64,000 bases of DNA from Vreelandella boliviensis LC1 (GCF_000236035.1 NZ_JH393257.1:681370-745369), one strand, 5' to 3'. Positions 31,624 through 41,925 are shown, counted from the first letter of the stretch. The notes: a model not told the origin generated them from the letters alone. Program-made: numbers and translations.

Positions 31624-32007
31624 TTATAAACGCTTAACAAAAATCCAATAGGTATCACCTGAAATAGCTTTTTTCATATGCACTTTTACTTTCGTAGGCG
31701 TCATCTGGTAGTCAAAAACGTATTCAAACATTGTATTGAGCTCGCCACTACTAACGCCTTCTTTAAAGCGGCCCTGAAACTCTTTGCTTTGCGTGCAGGG
31801 TGCTACCTCGGTAAAGAAGTTTTTACCGATCACGCTTTTGGGGTCTCGCCCGGTAATGCCGCCTTCCGCTGCGTTGTATTGAATAATTTTACCGTTGGCA
31901 TCCAACTGGATAGCCCCGAAAGCTAGCTCATCGAGTTTTTTGTCATCCATTTTCGCCAGTGAATTTTCAATATCGTCGCCACCAAAGCGAACCGTTTCCA
32001 TAGCCAT
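31624..32007 (-). CDS. pyp: Photoactive yellow protein
   Basis: Small cytoplasmic blue-light receptor with a PAS fold that binds p-coumaric acid through a thioester. The 127-residue sequence is very close to Halorhodospira halophila PYP (125 aa), with two extra N-terminal residues. The chromophore Cys71 (C69 there) lies in [11 protein letters not shown]; Tyr44, Glu48, Thr52 and Arg54 of the chromophore pocket are kept in [31 protein letters not shown] is identical to my recollection of the type protein. AGGAGGTG precedes the ATG. It heads a pyp-pcl-tal operon. No output domain is fused, so the signalling partner is unknown. Confidence 0.96.
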   Translation of the reverse strand: MAMETVRFGGDDIENSLAKMDDKKLDELAFGAIQLDANGKIIQYNAAEGGITGRDPKSVIGKNFFTEVAPCTQSKEFQGRFKEGVSSGELNTMFEYVFDYQMTPTKVKVHMKKAISGDTYWIFVKRL

Positions 32008-32085
32008 TACTACACCTCCTGATTGAACGTATGGCAGCCGTTTCGAACCGCCAGAAGCTCTACAAATCTACCACGAAGATCGTTA

Positions 32086-32120
32086 ATATTTAAATATCTG
32101 TAGAACCTATCAGTATTATA
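32086..32120 (-). promoter_or_regulatory. pyp: Putative pyp promoter and AT palindrome
   Basis: On the minus strand a perfect TATAAT (complement of 32115-32120) lies about 110 bases before the pyp start. Just downstream is a 12-bp perfect palindrome ATATTTAAATAT (32086-32097), placed as a repressor site would be. No convincing -35 box was seen. Candidate only. Confidence 0.3.
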
Positions 32121-32167
32121 TTACTAAGGCAACCAACTACTACTATTGGATGGTATTGATACTATTT

Positions 32168-32671
32168 TCATCTTTTACAAAGCACTACGTTTATCGCACT
32201 TACCTGCAAACAGAAAGGCCCTGCAGTGCGGTCTGCAATTAAGAAACCGAGTTGGTGAATCTCGCTTGGCGTTACTGCGGGGGCATCGCCAAGTAGCGTG
32301 CCACGCCTTACCGCCTCAAAGGCGCTCCAGGGGAAGTACAGCGTCTCCCAGGCATCTCGAGAAGGTGTAAATTTCACTCGGTATGCTGATGCATTGCCAA
32401 GGGAGGTACTTTTCAGGCGCAGTTGATAGGTGCGGCCATCACCCCGCACGGTTAGCACTACGCCCTGGGCATCCGCTAGCGTTGTTTCAAAACTGTTGGG
32501 CTCACGGCGAACGGATGCAAAACCACCGCCGTTTTCCAACGACACCTCGCCATGAAACCGGCCTTCACCTTTGATAACGCTAAACCTACTCTGGGAAACC
32601 CCGCCCATGACACCATCGTCGACGGAGTGCCAGCGCTGCTGTTCACTAGGATCATTAAAGTTCAGCGACAT
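32168..32671 (-). CDS. CIA30 family protein
   Basis: A 167-residue protein of the CIA30 family (galactose-binding-like jelly roll), recognised from HSVDDGVMGGVSQSRF, GEVSLENGGGFASVR and the later W-x-x-FxWS-like segment YFPWSAFEAVRRG. Mitochondrial CIA30 (NDUFAF1) helps assemble complex I; bacterial members are of unknown role. There is no signal peptide. It lies 160 bp upstream of pyp on the same strand, but separate transcription is likely because pyp has its own promoter-like sequence. Confidence 0.85.
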   Translation of the reverse strand: MSLNFNDPSEQQRWHSVDDGVMGGVSQSRFSVIKGEGRFHGEVSLENGGGFASVRREPNSFETTLADAQGVVLTVRGDGRTYQLRLKSTSLGNASAYRVKFTPSRDAWETLYFPWSAFEAVRRGTLLGDAPAVTPSEIHQLGFLIADRTAGPFCLQVSAINVVLCKR

Positions 32672-32691
32672 AAGACCACCTCACAACGGCT

Positions 32692-32744
32692 CATAGATGC
32701 ATACATAGATACATAGATACATACATCCATAGGTACATCGATAT
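32692..32744. repeat. ATACATAG-type short repeat
   Basis: A run of imperfect 8-bp units (ATACATAG, ATACATAC, ATCCATAG) fills the spacer between the CIA30-family gene and the terminator of the ethanolamine permease gene. Confidence 0.65.
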
Positions 32745-32746
32745 GA

Positions 32747-32780
32747 AAAAAGCCCCAGACGTTTTAACGTCCGGGGCTTA
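32747..32780 (-). terminator. Terminator of the ethanolamine operon
   Basis: AAGCCCC-A-GACGTT and AACGTC-C-GGGGCTT form a long stem with one mismatch and a TT loop; on the minus strand it is followed by TTTTTTC. It lies 27 bp after the permease stop. Confidence 0.8.
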
Positions 32781-32806
32781 TCACAGTAGTCTACTCGTTG
32801 GCTCGC

Positions 32807-34243
32807 TTAAAGCTTAGCGGCGGCCGGTGCGGCTTCGCTCCCGTCTAGCTCCTCAGGTGAAGTGGACACCAGCGCAAACTCCTCCTCGGCGGTTTTCGCC
32901 ACCAAATGATTTTTGCTGTACAAGAAGTAGTAGGCTGCCCCGGCGATAAATAGCACGATAGTGTAATTGAACGCGCGGGGATCAAAGGCGTACACCCCCG
33001 TGAGCGCCACCAACGCCAATACCAGCGCAATCGATGATGTCACCACGCCGCCAGGGGTTTTATAGGGACGCGGAAGATCAGGTTGTTTTACTCGCAGCAT
33101 AATGTGGCTTAGCGCCATCAGCGCATAGGAAATGGTGGCACCTACAACGGCCATCCCCAACATCAGGTCACCTTCGCCACTAAGTGACACCAGAAAGCCA
33201 AATACGCCTGGCACGATTAGCGCCAAATAGGGCACCTTGCGCTCGCTGGTCAGCGACAGTTGCTTAGGCAGATAGCCTGCCCGGGAGAGCGCAAACACCA
33301 ACCGACTGTAGCCATAAATGATCGAGAAGAAAGAGGCAATTAGCCCGGCTAAGCCCAGCACATTAACCAGCGTGGCCAGGGTAGGATTACCTGCTGCATT
33401 CAGCGCATCCACTAGCGGTACGCCGCTTTGACCAATCATCTCAGCGCCCGCGGCACCGGCCAGCAGCACCACCACTAACAAGGCGGTAAACAGCAAAAAC
33501 AGCATCGCCCCGATAATGCCTTTGGGCATATCCCGCGCCGGGTCTTTGGCTTCTTCCGCCGCCAGCGGCACGCCTTCCACCGCCAGGAACAGCCACATGC
33601 CAAACGGCAGCGCCGCCCAAATCCCGTACCAGCCAAACGGCATAAAGGTACTCGCACCCGCCGCATCGGTAGGGGCAATATCAAACAGGTTGGCCGCGTC
33701 AAAACTACCGATCAGCGCCACCGCAGTGGCAATAATGGCGAACACCGCCAAGCCACTAATCACCATCATGACCTTAAGCGCTTCCCCCACGCCCGCCAAG
33801 TGGATGCCAATAAAGATGGCGTAAAACAGCAGATACACCAACGGGCCATTAATACCCAGTAATGACTCCACCGCGGCGCCGATAAAGATCACAATCGCCG
33901 CTGGGGCCAGGGCGTATTCGATCAATACTGCAAGCCCCGTCAGATAACCCCCGGCCGGTCCCATGGCCTGACGGGCAAAGCTGTAACCACCGCCCGCAGC
34001 GGGAATTGCCGCCGACATTTCCGCCAACGACAGCACCAGCGCTAAGTACATCACCGCCATCAAACAGGCGGCAATCGCAAAGCCGCCCCAGCCCGCTTCA
34101 GCGATGCCAAAGTTCCAACCGGCGAAGTCACCGGATATCACATAGGAAACCCCTAACCCCGCCAGCAACATCCAGCCTGCGGTGCCTTTACGCAGTTGGC
34201 GTTTTGCCAAATACGCTTTATCAACTGATGGTTGTGTCATCAT
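32807..34243 (-). CDS. eat: Ethanolamine permease
   Basis: APC-superfamily transporter (478 aa, about 12 membrane segments) of the ethanolamine permease type, recognised from GVSYVISGDFAGWNFGIAEAGWGGF, EMSAAIPAAGGGYSFARQAMGP and AVEGVPLAAEEAKDPARDMPKG. It imports ethanolamine for EutBC. I place the start at ATG 34243, preceded by GAGGG, giving MMTQPSVDKAYL; the frame is open 24 codons further. It is the last gene of eutB-eutC-eat on the minus strand. Confidence 0.93.
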   Translation of the reverse strand: MMTQPSVDKAYLAKRQLRKGTAGWMLLAGLGVSYVISGDFAGWNFGIAEAGWGGFAIAACLMAVMYLALVLSLAEMSAAIPAAGGGYSFARQAMGPAGGYLTGLAVLIEYALAPAAIVIFIGAAVESLLGINGPLVYLLFYAIFIGIHLAGVGEALKVMMVISGLAVFAIIATAVALIGSFDAANLFDIAPTDAAGASTFMPFGWYGIWAALPFGMWLFLAVEGVPLAAEEAKDPARDMPKGIIGAMLFLLFTALLVVVLLAGAAGAEMIGQSGVPLVDALNAAGNPTLATLVNVLGLAGLIASFFSIIYGYSRLVFALSRAGYLPKQLSLTSERKVPYLALIVPGVFGFLVSLSGEGDLMLGMAVVGATISYALMALSHIMLRVKQPDLPRPYKTPGGVVTSSIALVLALVALTGVYAFDPRAFNYTIVLFIAGAAYYFLYSKNHLVAKTAEEEFALVSTSPEELDGSEAAPAAAKL

Positions 34244-34391
34244 TTTACCCTCATGGTGTGGAACGAAAGTGTCGTCAGCGGCGTGCTGTGCTATGGGCTG
34301 CTTACTGCGTTCCATATTGTTATTGGAGAATTGTTACGACGTTGTTGTTATAAGGCTGTTGCTATACGGCTGTTGCCGTGCACCAAGGTTG

Positions 34392-35228
34392 TTAATCAGC
34401 GACCAGAAAGTTGCGTATTGAACTGGGTGCGGCGTCCCCCTCCAGCACATCGTCTTCACTACGGTCTTTCAACTTAACCCCCGACACTTTGAGCTGACGG
34501 GCCTCTTTCAAGAGCAGAAAGAAGCGCCGCGCGGCCTCCTCAATCTGCAAACCTGCCGGACGCACGTTGGAAATACAGTTGCGTCGGTCATCTTTTAGTC
34601 CCGGTTGCGGCGCCCAGGTCATATACAGCCCCAGGCTATCCGGCGAGCTTAGCCCTGGCCGTTCGCCGATCATCACCAGCACGGCTTCAGCGTTCAGCAG
34701 CGCACCAATCTCATCGCCAATCGCCACTCGGCCCTGCTCAACAATGGTCAGCGGTGCTAGCTGCCAATCCGCAGCATCGCTGCCTAGCATCTGATACAGC
34801 GTGCTAAGAAACGGCGCGCTGTTCTGCTGCACAGCCAGCGCAGAGAGCCCATCGACAATCACCACCGCCAGGTCAAAGCGCTGCTGTGATGCGGCGGCTT
34901 GTTGAAGACATTCACGGGTTTCATCGTTGAGGCGGCGGCCATAGTCAGGCCGCTGCAGATACATGGCGCGGTCTTGGGCATGGCTATGCAAGCGTATGGG
35001 CGCCTCTGATAAATCCAGCGCTGCGGTTAACTCACTGGCAAGCGCGTCGACATCCAGCGGGGTGTGAACGGCGTCTTGAGCCTGGGCGTGGGCGAGCTGA
35101 AACGCCAGTAGCTTGCTGGTCGGCAGGCTGACACCCGCGCGCCCCAAGCCAATCCGTGCATCGGTAAAGGCGTTCAGCCGCTCCCAGGGGTTTTCGACGA
35201 CAATGGGCGATGTTGGCTTATCAACCAT
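34392..35228 (-). CDS. eutC: Ethanolamine ammonia-lyase small subunit
   Basis: Small subunit of the coenzyme B12-dependent lyase that converts ethanolamine to acetaldehyde and ammonia. The family is recognised from NPWERLNAFTDARIGLGRAGVSLPT, VIVDGLSALAVQ and the GERPGLSSPDSLGLYMTWAP block, ending with the cysteine-containing RNCISNVRPAGL. The start is ATG 35228, overlapping the eutB stop by 8 bp; the frame is open further into eutB but that part is antisense noise. Length 278. Confidence 0.96.
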   Translation of the reverse strand: MVDKPTSPIVVENPWERLNAFTDARIGLGRAGVSLPTSKLLAFQLAHAQAQDAVHTPLDVDALASELTAALDLSEAPIRLHSHAQDRAMYLQRPDYGRRLNDETRECLQQAAASQQRFDLAVVIVDGLSALAVQQNSAPFLSTLYQMLGSDAADWQLAPLTIVEQGRVAIGDEIGALLNAEAVLVMIGERPGLSSPDSLGLYMTWAPQPGLKDDRRNCISNVRPAGLQIEEAARRFFLLLKEARQLKVSGVKLKDRSEDDVLEGDAAPSSIRNFLVAD

Positions 35229-36633
35229 GACGAGGCTCCTGAGGTAGATGGCGCAGGCTGTTGGCAAAAGCCGCGGGCAGTTGGTCGTTGAGCCGGTGGG
35301 TGCTGATATCCTGGAAAATCTGCATTTCTTCAAGCCAACACTCAAACTCCGGCGCCGCTTTTAGCCCCAACACGCGGCGCGCATAGAGGGCATCGTGAAA
35401 GGAGGTGGTCTGGTAATTGAGCATAATGTCGTCAGAACCGGGGATGCCCATGATGAAGTTGCAGCCCGCCACGCCGAGTAGCGTCAGCAGGTTATCCATA
35501 TCGTTCTGGTCGGCCTCGGCGTGGTTGGTGTAGCAAACATCGCAGCCCATGGGCACACCCAGAAGCTTGCCGCAGAAGTGGTCTTCCAGCCCGGCGCGGG
35601 TGATCTCTTTGCCGTCGAACAGGTACTCGGGGCCGATAAAACCCACCACGGTATTCACCAGCAGCGGATTAAACTTGCGCGCCACCGCGTAGGCGCGGGC
35701 CTCGCAGGTTTGCTGGTCGAGCCCGTGATGAGCATCGGCGGAGAGCGAGCTGCCCTGGCCGGTTTCGAAATACATCACATTGCGCCCCACTGTACCGCGA
35801 TTAAGCGACTGCGCCGCCGCTTCGGCTTCCGCCAGGGTGCTCAAATCAAAGCCAAAGCTGCGATTAGTAGCTTCGGTGCCACCAATCGATTGGAAAACCA
35901 GATCTACCGGGGCGCCCTGCTCGATCGCCTCCAGGGTATTCGTTACGTGGGTAAGCACGCAGGATTGGGTGGGAATTTGATACTTCTGAATCACCTCGTC
36001 CATCAGGCGCATCAGCTTGACGCTTTGGGCGACGTTATCGGTAGCGGGATTGATGCCGATTACCGCGTCGCCGCTGCCGTAGAGCAGCCCGTCGAGAATG
36101 CTGGCGGCAATGCCGGTGACATCGTCGGTGGGGTGATTGGGCTGGAGCCGTGTAGCGAGCCGCCCCGGCAGACCGATGGTGTTACGAAACGCCGTGGTGA
36201 CCCGGCACTTCTTGGCGACTAGAATCAGATCTTGGTTGCGCATCAGCTTGCTGACGGCGGCGGCCATTTCGGGGGTAATACCCGCTTTCACCTCCGCGAG
36301 CACCTCGCTGGTGGCGTGGTCGGAGAGCAGCCAGTTACGAAAATCGCCCACGGTCAGATGGCTGATCGGCGCGAAAGCGTCGGCGTTGTGGTCATCGATA
36401 ATCAGCCGGGTGATCTCGTCGTCTTCATAGGGGATCAAGGCTTCGTTCAAAAAGGTGGTGAGTGGCAGCTCGGCCAACACCATTTGAGCCACCACGCGCT
36501 GTTCGGCACTCTCCGCCATTACCCCGGCCAAGCGGTCGCCCGAACGTGGCGGCGTGGCTTTGGCCATCAGCTCGGCCAGGCTTGCGAAGCAATAGCTGCG
36601 GCTGCCCACCGTGGTGTGATAAGTCTGCGCCAT
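35221..36633 (-). CDS. eutB: Ethanolamine ammonia-lyase large subunit
   Basis: Large, catalytic subunit with a TIM barrel that binds adenosylcobalamin and ethanolamine. The 470 residues include GINPATDNVAQSVKLMRLMDEV, VDLVFQSIGGTEATNRSFG, YFETGQGSSLSADAHHG and NHAEADQNDMDNLLTLL, all well conserved in the family. No microcompartment shell genes are near, so this is the simple, shell-less ethanolamine pathway. It is first of eutB-eutC-eat, divergent from an AraC regulator. Confidence 0.96.
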   Translation of the reverse strand: MAQTYHTTVGSRSYCFASLAELMAKATPPRSGDRLAGVMAESAEQRVVAQMVLAELPLTTFLNEALIPYEDDEITRLIIDDHNADAFAPISHLTVGDFRNWLLSDHATSEVLAEVKAGITPEMAAAVSKLMRNQDLILVAKKCRVTTAFRNTIGLPGRLATRLQPNHPTDDVTGIAASILDGLLYGSGDAVIGINPATDNVAQSVKLMRLMDEVIQKYQIPTQSCVLTHVTNTLEAIEQGAPVDLVFQSIGGTEATNRSFGFDLSTLAEAEAAAQSLNRGTVGRNVMYFETGQGSSLSADAHHGLDQQTCEARAYAVARKFNPLLVNTVVGFIGPEYLFDGKEITRAGLEDHFCGKLLGVPMGCDVCYTNHAEADQNDMDNLLTLLGVAGCNFIMGIPGSDDIMLNYQTTSFHDALYARRVLGLKAAPEFECWLEEMQIFQDISTHRLNDQLPAAFANSLRHLPQEPRHG

Positions 36634-36845
36634 GGCGTTTTCCTTTTTATATGACAGCTGCTTTTAGTCGCGCTGACTGCTCGTTGAGGTATAAAACTTG
36701 CTTGTATCTACCATAGCGTTATCAATAGATAGCGAGTATCGAGTTTTGGCAAACCTGCTATCATTTTGTTAATACCAATAAACACAAAGCACTAAGGCGC
36801 CAACCAAGTAAAAAACAGTTTTTATAGCGCCAGGAGAAGACCCCC

Positions 36846-37802
36846 GTGACCCTACTCGACAGCGCGCTTGCACCAAAAAAGCGCACGCAAGAGGCGTTTG
36901 ATGCCGATGAGCATGCACAAAACCTGACGCGCTGGCAGCAACAATACGATCAGCTCAGCCCTGGCTGCTTTTACGGGCGGTTGGATGAAATCGAGCTGCC
37001 CGCCATGCAGGCGTTTAAGGAGCATACCGGGCAGGCGCTGCGCCAGGACTGCCGAGTGTGGGCGGATTCACTGTGGCTGGGCATTCCCACGCGGGCACTT
37101 GGTTCACGGATCAACGGGCAGGCGTTAGACGAGCATGAGGTGATGTGCCGACCCGGCGGGCACGATTTTGAACTGGTTACCCCAGAGGCTTTCAATATTT
37201 ATGGGCTGGTGATCCGCCTGCCGATACTACAGGCGGCCGCTCGGCAGCAGGGGGTCGTGCTAGATAAGGAGTGGCGCTGCTCACCACGACGCAGCATCAC
37301 CCCGGAGACGCTGCGTGCCGTGGCGTTTTTACTTGAACGCCTGCTCTCTCATCAACAGGACGCCATTGCCGAGAAGGTGCATCAAGATATTCTGCTGACG
37401 GGACTGCTCGAGCTACTCAAAACCAACCAAAAAAGCCATGCATTGCCGCCCAGTTACGCCCATCGCAAAGCAGTGGTGGACCGCGTTAAGCGCTATGTTG
37501 ATGAACACTTGGATGGACCGGTGACCATGGAGGAGCTTTGCCAGCTAACCCATGTGAGCCGCCGCACCCTGCAGTATAGCTTTACGACTATTTTAGGCAT
37601 AAGCCCACTGCAGTTTTTACGCCTAACGCGGCTGAATCGCGTGCGTCGGGCGCTAAGGGCAGCGTCACCGGAGCAGTCGGTCACCGACATTGCCACCTAT
37701 TGGGGGTTCTGGCATCTGGGCCAGTTCGCCCACGACTATAAGCAGCAGTTTGGGGAGTCTCCTTCACAGACGCTGCATGCAAAAGCGTTTTGGGCTAAAT
37801 GA
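36846..37802 (+). CDS. eutR: EutR-like AraC-family regulator of ethanolamine use
   Basis: 318-residue AraC-family activator. The C-terminal double helix-turn-helix spans about residues 215-315; its end, WGFWHLGQFAHDYKQQFGESPSQTL, is close to E. coli EutR. The N-terminal domain presumably senses ethanolamine and B12. The start is GTG at 36846 behind CAGGAG. It is divergent from eutB across a 212-bp spacer that should hold its target site; I could not define the site by eye. Confidence 0.85.
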   Translation: MTLLDSALAPKKRTQEAFDADEHAQNLTRWQQQYDQLSPGCFYGRLDEIELPAMQAFKEHTGQALRQDCRVWADSLWLGIPTRALGSRINGQALDEHEVMCRPGGHDFELVTPEAFNIYGLVIRLPILQAAARQQGVVLDKEWRCSPRRSITPETLRAVAFLLERLLSHQQDAIAEKVHQDILLTGLLELLKTNQKSHALPPSYAHRKAVVDRVKRYVDEHLDGPVTMEELCQLTHVSRRTLQYSFTTILGISPLQFLRLTRLNRVRRALRAASPEQSVTDIATYWGFWHLGQFAHDYKQQFGESPSQTLHAKAFWAK

Positions 37803-37841
37803 ACCAACACCAACAGCAGGCTATATTAAACGCGAGCAAGC

Positions 37842-40349
37842 TTAATTAAACGTAGGCAAGTGTTTAGATTCACGCCCCGGCAGACCATAGTCAAACCAAC
37901 TGCGGTGAGCCTTGCTGTCGTCCCAAATGTGATAGTGCAGTTGCGACATCATCACCGGGTCATCCAGAAAATCCAACCGCTCCAATCGACTCATCCCCGC
38001 TGGCCCCATCAATACGGCGCGAGAAACCCGCTCGGCTCGACGTTGGCGTAGTAGCTCGGCATCGGTGTGACGTAATGTGCCTAATGCAGTGGCCAACGCG
38101 TTCGGCACGGGATCTACCACCACTTGGACAAAAGACGGTGCCGACATACCTGTGTTCATGCGGGTAAGCAAGTTCACCATGCGCCGCAATACCCGTGGTG
38201 GTTGCGTCTCTTCGGGAATCCGGAACAGCCGCTTTTGAAAACTGAGCCGCCCTAGCGAGACACGGCTCGACAGTGCCGATACCGGAATGGATAACATTAA
38301 AGAAACGACAATCGGCGACAACCACCAAAGAAATGTCGGTTCCATAACGTAAACCCCCGCTGCCCACACAGCCCCTATTAGGGTTTGGGTCCAATGGGCG
38401 CTGATTGCATCCCTCCACGTGGTGTCGCTATTTTCCCGGGACGGTGAGCTCCACTGAACCGCCCACCCCATCATGGAGGTCAGTACAAACCGGGTGTGAA
38501 ACAGCATTCTTACCGGCGCTAATAGCATCGAGAATAGCGACTCAAGCACCATGCTCGTCAATACCTTGAGCGGCCCCCCAAATTGACGGCTACCCTGTAT
38601 CCACACCAGTACTACGCTTAGTATCTTAGGCAAGAACAGCAGCAGCGCCGTCACACCGAACAGTCCCACCGCTAGCATTGGATTCCATTGTGGCCAAACA
38701 GGGAACATCATCCCCGGCTCGGGAAAGTAGTCGGGCGTGCTAAAGGTATGAACGGCTAAAAGGGCAGTCGAAAGAACTAAGAACAGACACCATAGCGGCG
38801 CAGAAAGATAAGACATCAAACCGGTCAAAAACACGGCACGGTGTACAGGATGAATGCCTTGCGAAAAAAATAGCCGGAAGTTCATCAAATTGCCATGACA
38901 CCAGCGCCGGTCGCGATTGAGCTCATCGAGCAGATTAGGCGGCATCTCTTCGTAGCTGCCTTCCAGCTTGTAGGCAATCCATACCCCCCAACCGGCGCGC
39001 CGCATCAGCGCCGCCTCAACAAAGTCATGGGATAAAATCTCGCCCGACATTGAGCCTTTACCGGGTAGCGGCGCGAGTATGCAATGCTGCATAAATGGGG
39101 CTAAGCGAATGATCGCGTTATGGCCCCAATAATGCGACTCGCCTAACTGCCAAAAATGTAGCCCAGCGGTAAACAACGGTCCGTAAACCCGCGTCGCAAA
39201 CTGTTGCATCCGAGCGTACAAATTGAGGCGTCCGGAAGCCCGTGGCGCCGTTTGGATAATACCAACCTCAGAACGAGCCTCCATCATTTGTACTAGCCGG
39301 GTAAGGCATTTGCCACTCATGACGCTATCGGCATCCAATACCAACATATAGCGATAGAGCGCTCCCCAACGCCGGCAAAAATCGTCAAGGTTACCGCTTT
39401 TGCGTTTGACCCGGCGCTGACGACGGCGATAGAAGACCTGTCCAAACGCCCCCAGGTCTCGGCACATTCCCAGCCAGGCATAGGTTTCCTGAATGGCAAT
39501 ATCAGGATCGGACGTATCGCTCAGAATAAAGATGTCAAAATGATGATCATTACCCGTGCTGCGTAAGGACTCTAAGGTAGCGCGCACCCCGGCAAACACC
39601 CTTGCAACGTCCTCATTACAGATTGGCACCAGTAGCGCTGTCCGCGCCTCACTATCAATTGGTTCGTCGCCCACCTCGCTATCAATGGCATAGCGATCAT
39701 GACGTCGTAAGAGTTGGAAGAACCCCATCAACGCGGTCCAAAACCCAGCGGATACCCAGGCGAACAGCAGCACAAACAACGCTAGAATAGCGATTTCAAG
39801 CCACTGTAAGCCTTGACCGGGGAGTACGGTACGCATCTGATTGGCGGCGATGATACTTTGACCGAAAATCAGCACCAACAAAACCCAACGACGCCTGGAG
39901 GCGACCCACTTCCAAGACGCGGAGGGTGACGCTCTTTTACGGCGACGAACATCACCGTTAACCCAGCGCTTGAAACGTCGACCTACATTTACGAAAGGGT
40001 TGGTCGACCACTTCTGGGGTGCCAGCGGCGTTCGTTTCATCGCTGGCGCAGTGCGCAGTCGCGTAATGCCAGCAGCGTCCGTTGTCAGCACCTCTGGCGG
40101 CGCTAACGGCGGCTCTGCATAGGCAAGCGCCAAGCGCCGCCCTACCGACAATGCCGCCGGATCGTCACTGCCATCATCCTGATCATCACTATTCTCACCC
40201 AGTGCAGCGTGCAGTGAAGCCATTTCGTATTTATCAAGATCACCGACCAGTAACGTGTAGCGCTCCTTACGATCCTGGGTCTCCAACGCCAACCGTTCTA
40301 AATAAAGATCCGTTGGTGTTGCCTTTGAGCACGGCATTATTTCAACCAT
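37842..40349 (-). CDS. opgH: Glucans biosynthesis glucosyltransferase H
   Basis: Inner-membrane family 2 glycosyltransferase that makes the beta-1,2-glucan backbone of osmoregulated periplasmic glucans from UDP-glucose. An N-terminal cytoplasmic region and membrane segments precede the catalytic domain with [17 protein letters not shown] and the product-site [14 protein letters not shown] (QxxRW-type). Further membrane segments follow. I use ATG 40349, overlapping the opgG stop by 8 bp; length 835, near the 847 of E. coli. ATG 40337 is an alternative. Confidence 0.93.
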   Translation of the reverse strand: MVEIMPCSKATPTDLYLERLALETQDRKERYTLLVGDLDKYEMASLHAALGENSDDQDDGSDDPAALSVGRRLALAYAEPPLAPPEVLTTDAAGITRLRTAPAMKRTPLAPQKWSTNPFVNVGRRFKRWVNGDVRRRKRASPSASWKWVASRRRWVLLVLIFGQSIIAANQMRTVLPGQGLQWLEIAILALFVLLFAWVSAGFWTALMGFFQLLRRHDRYAIDSEVGDEPIDSEARTALLVPICNEDVARVFAGVRATLESLRSTGNDHHFDIFILSDTSDPDIAIQETYAWLGMCRDLGAFGQVFYRRRQRRVKRKSGNLDDFCRRWGALYRYMLVLDADSVMSGKCLTRLVQMMEARSEVGIIQTAPRASGRLNLYARMQQFATRVYGPLFTAGLHFWQLGESHYWGHNAIIRLAPFMQHCILAPLPGKGSMSGEILSHDFVEAALMRRAGWGVWIAYKLEGSYEEMPPNLLDELNRDRRWCHGNLMNFRLFFSQGIHPVHRAVFLTGLMSYLSAPLWCLFLVLSTALLAVHTFSTPDYFPEPGMMFPVWPQWNPMLAVGLFGVTALLLFLPKILSVVLVWIQGSRQFGGPLKVLTSMVLESLFSMLLAPVRMLFHTRFVLTSMMGWAVQWSSPSRENSDTTWRDAISAHWTQTLIGAVWAAGVYVMEPTFLWWLSPIVVSLMLSIPVSALSSRVSLGRLSFQKRLFRIPEETQPPRVLRRMVNLLTRMNTGMSAPSFVQVVVDPVPNALATALGTLRHTDAELLRQRRAERVSRAVLMGPAGMSRLERLDFLDDPVMMSQLHYHIWDDSKAHRSWFDYGLPGRESKHLPTFN

Positions 40350-41925
40350 TAGCGGGCAGCCTATAGTACCAAGTCTCGGATACTTGATTGCCATCAAGCA
40401 TTAGTTTGGCCCTGATATCCAAAGGCTGATTGCCGTTATTGCGCTTCACGTTGACAAACACACGCCAGCCGCCGGTCGCCGGATTATGCACAACCCGGGT
40501 ATTGGCTAATTCGCCATTATCGCCCACGCTTGCCTCAACGCTCATGTTTGCATCGTTGCCGATACCAGCAAGTGAGGGCCCGACAAAATCAAGGACGAAA
40601 GCGAGCGTGCCGTCGGGCTCACGCACTAGGTCATCACGAATCACCTCACCCCGTGAGCGACGTGTCTCCTCAACCCACGCAAGCTGAGGATCAAGATGAC
40701 GGCTTTCATTGGCGGTGAACGTAATGCGGTAATCAAACGCCAGCGGCGCTCCCGGCTGATGCGTCTCATCAGCCAGCCACATCGATACGATGTTATCGTT
40801 GGCCTCGTTGTTGGTTGGAATCTGAATCAACTCAACGCTACCGGCCCCCCATTCGTTGACAGGCTCAATCCAGGCGCTTGGGCGCAGATCATAACGTGCG
40901 TCAAGATCCTGATAATCACTAAAGTTGTGACCACGTTGCATCAGACCATAACCGCGCAACTGAGGTGTTGCATGTCGATTCATCATCAATCTGGCCGGAT
41001 TGGAGAGCGGGCGCCACAGCCAGCCATTCTGCGCATCATCGATTAATAGGCCATTAGAGTCATGGATGGCTGGAATATAGTGTTGTGTCGATGAAGGCTG
41101 CTCCGGGCCGTAGAGATACATGCTGGTTAGCGGAGCTATGCCCAGCTTTTCGACTGCCCGGCGCAAATATAACCGCGACTGTACATCTACCAAGGTTCCT
41201 TCACCGGGGCGTAGCACGAAGCGGTAGGCTCCGGTAACGCTAGGCGAGTCAAGCAGGGCGAAAATCGTCAAGTACTGGCTTTCTGGATTTGGCTCAACGA
41301 TCCACATTTCTGTAAAGCGCGGGAACTCTTCGCCCGAGGGCAACCCGGTATCAACGGCCAGCCCGCGCCCTGAAAGACCATAAACTTGCCCTCTGCCGAC
41401 AGCGCGAAAATAGCTTGCCCCGAGAAACACCATCACCTCATTGGGATCATCACCGTTGAGAGCGTAATTGATCTTGACGCCAGCAATACCCAGACCATCG
41501 CTATGCTTAACGTCGTCGGAGATGTTTAAATCGCCGTAAGTATAGTCATCTGGGTTGTAAGCAAAGCCATGAACCTCGCCCTCCTGATCAATACTGTTGA
41601 GTTGGATGGCACTGTCGTAATGCATCCCTTCATGGATAAAGCTCAGTGTGAAAGGTGCGTCATTACCACTCCACACGTCGCGATCTCGCTTGTACTGTAT
41701 TTGCGCATATTCTGCATTGCTGAGTTCGCGCAGCACATCTGGCAACGACGTTTCTGGAGCGCGGTAGCCCTGCTGGGCTAGTTCCTCTGCTTTTATAGCG
41801 ACATCATCGAAGCCAAACGCAAAAGCCTCAAGAGGGATGCCACCAACCAGTAACCCACCTAGAACGGCTGCTGAAAAAATACCTTTGCAGCTTGAAAATT
41901 TACTTTGCGGGGCCGATCCATTCAT
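40342..41925 (-). CDS. opgG: Glucans biosynthesis protein G
   Basis: Periplasmic protein needed for backbone release or branching of osmoregulated periplasmic glucans. It has a signal peptide (cleavage near AFAFG, residue 36) and the two-domain OpgG fold, recognised from [63 protein letters not shown] and the [11 protein letters not shown] block. GGAGG precedes the ATG. It precedes opgH and is coupled to it. Paralogue OpgD has similar features, but pairing with opgH favours OpgG. Confidence 0.93.
   Translation of the reverse strand: MNGSAPQSKFSSCKGIFSAAVLGGLLVGGIPLEAFAFGFDDVAIKAEELAQQGYRAPETSLPDVLRELSNAEYAQIQYKRDRDVWSGNDAPFTLSFIHEGMHYDSAIQLNSIDQEGEVHGFAYNPDDYTYGDLNISDDVKHSDGLGIAGVKINYALNGDDPNEVMVFLGASYFRAVGRGQVYGLSGRGLAVDTGLPSGEEFPRFTEMWIVEPNPESQYLTIFALLDSPSVTGAYRFVLRPGEGTLVDVQSRLYLRRAVEKLGIAPLTSMYLYGPEQPSSTQHYIPAIHDSNGLLIDDAQNGWLWRPLSNPARLMMNRHATPQLRGYGLMQRGHNFSDYQDLDARYDLRPSAWIEPVNEWGAGSVELIQIPTNNEANDNIVSMWLADETHQPGAPLAFDYRITFTANESRHLDPQLAWVEETRRSRGEVIRDDLVREPDGTLAFVLDFVGPSLAGIGNDANMSVEASVGDNGELANTRVVHNPATGGWRVFVNVKRNNGNQPLDIRAKLMLDGNQVSETWYYRLPANG

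Noticed and set aside
35229..35345. Upstream extension of eutC into eutB
   Set aside because: The extra 39 codons do not resemble EutC and lie within eutB; the overlapping ATG is the normal start.
35521..36222. Long plus-strand frame of 233 codons inside eutB
   Set aside because: It is the antisense of a highly conserved part of eutB, has no ribosome site or recognisable family, and is a codon-bias shadow.
36722..36790. Possible sigma54 promoter (TTGGCA ... TGC) upstream of eutB/eutR
   Set aside because: The distance between GG and GC is 7 instead of 10 bases.
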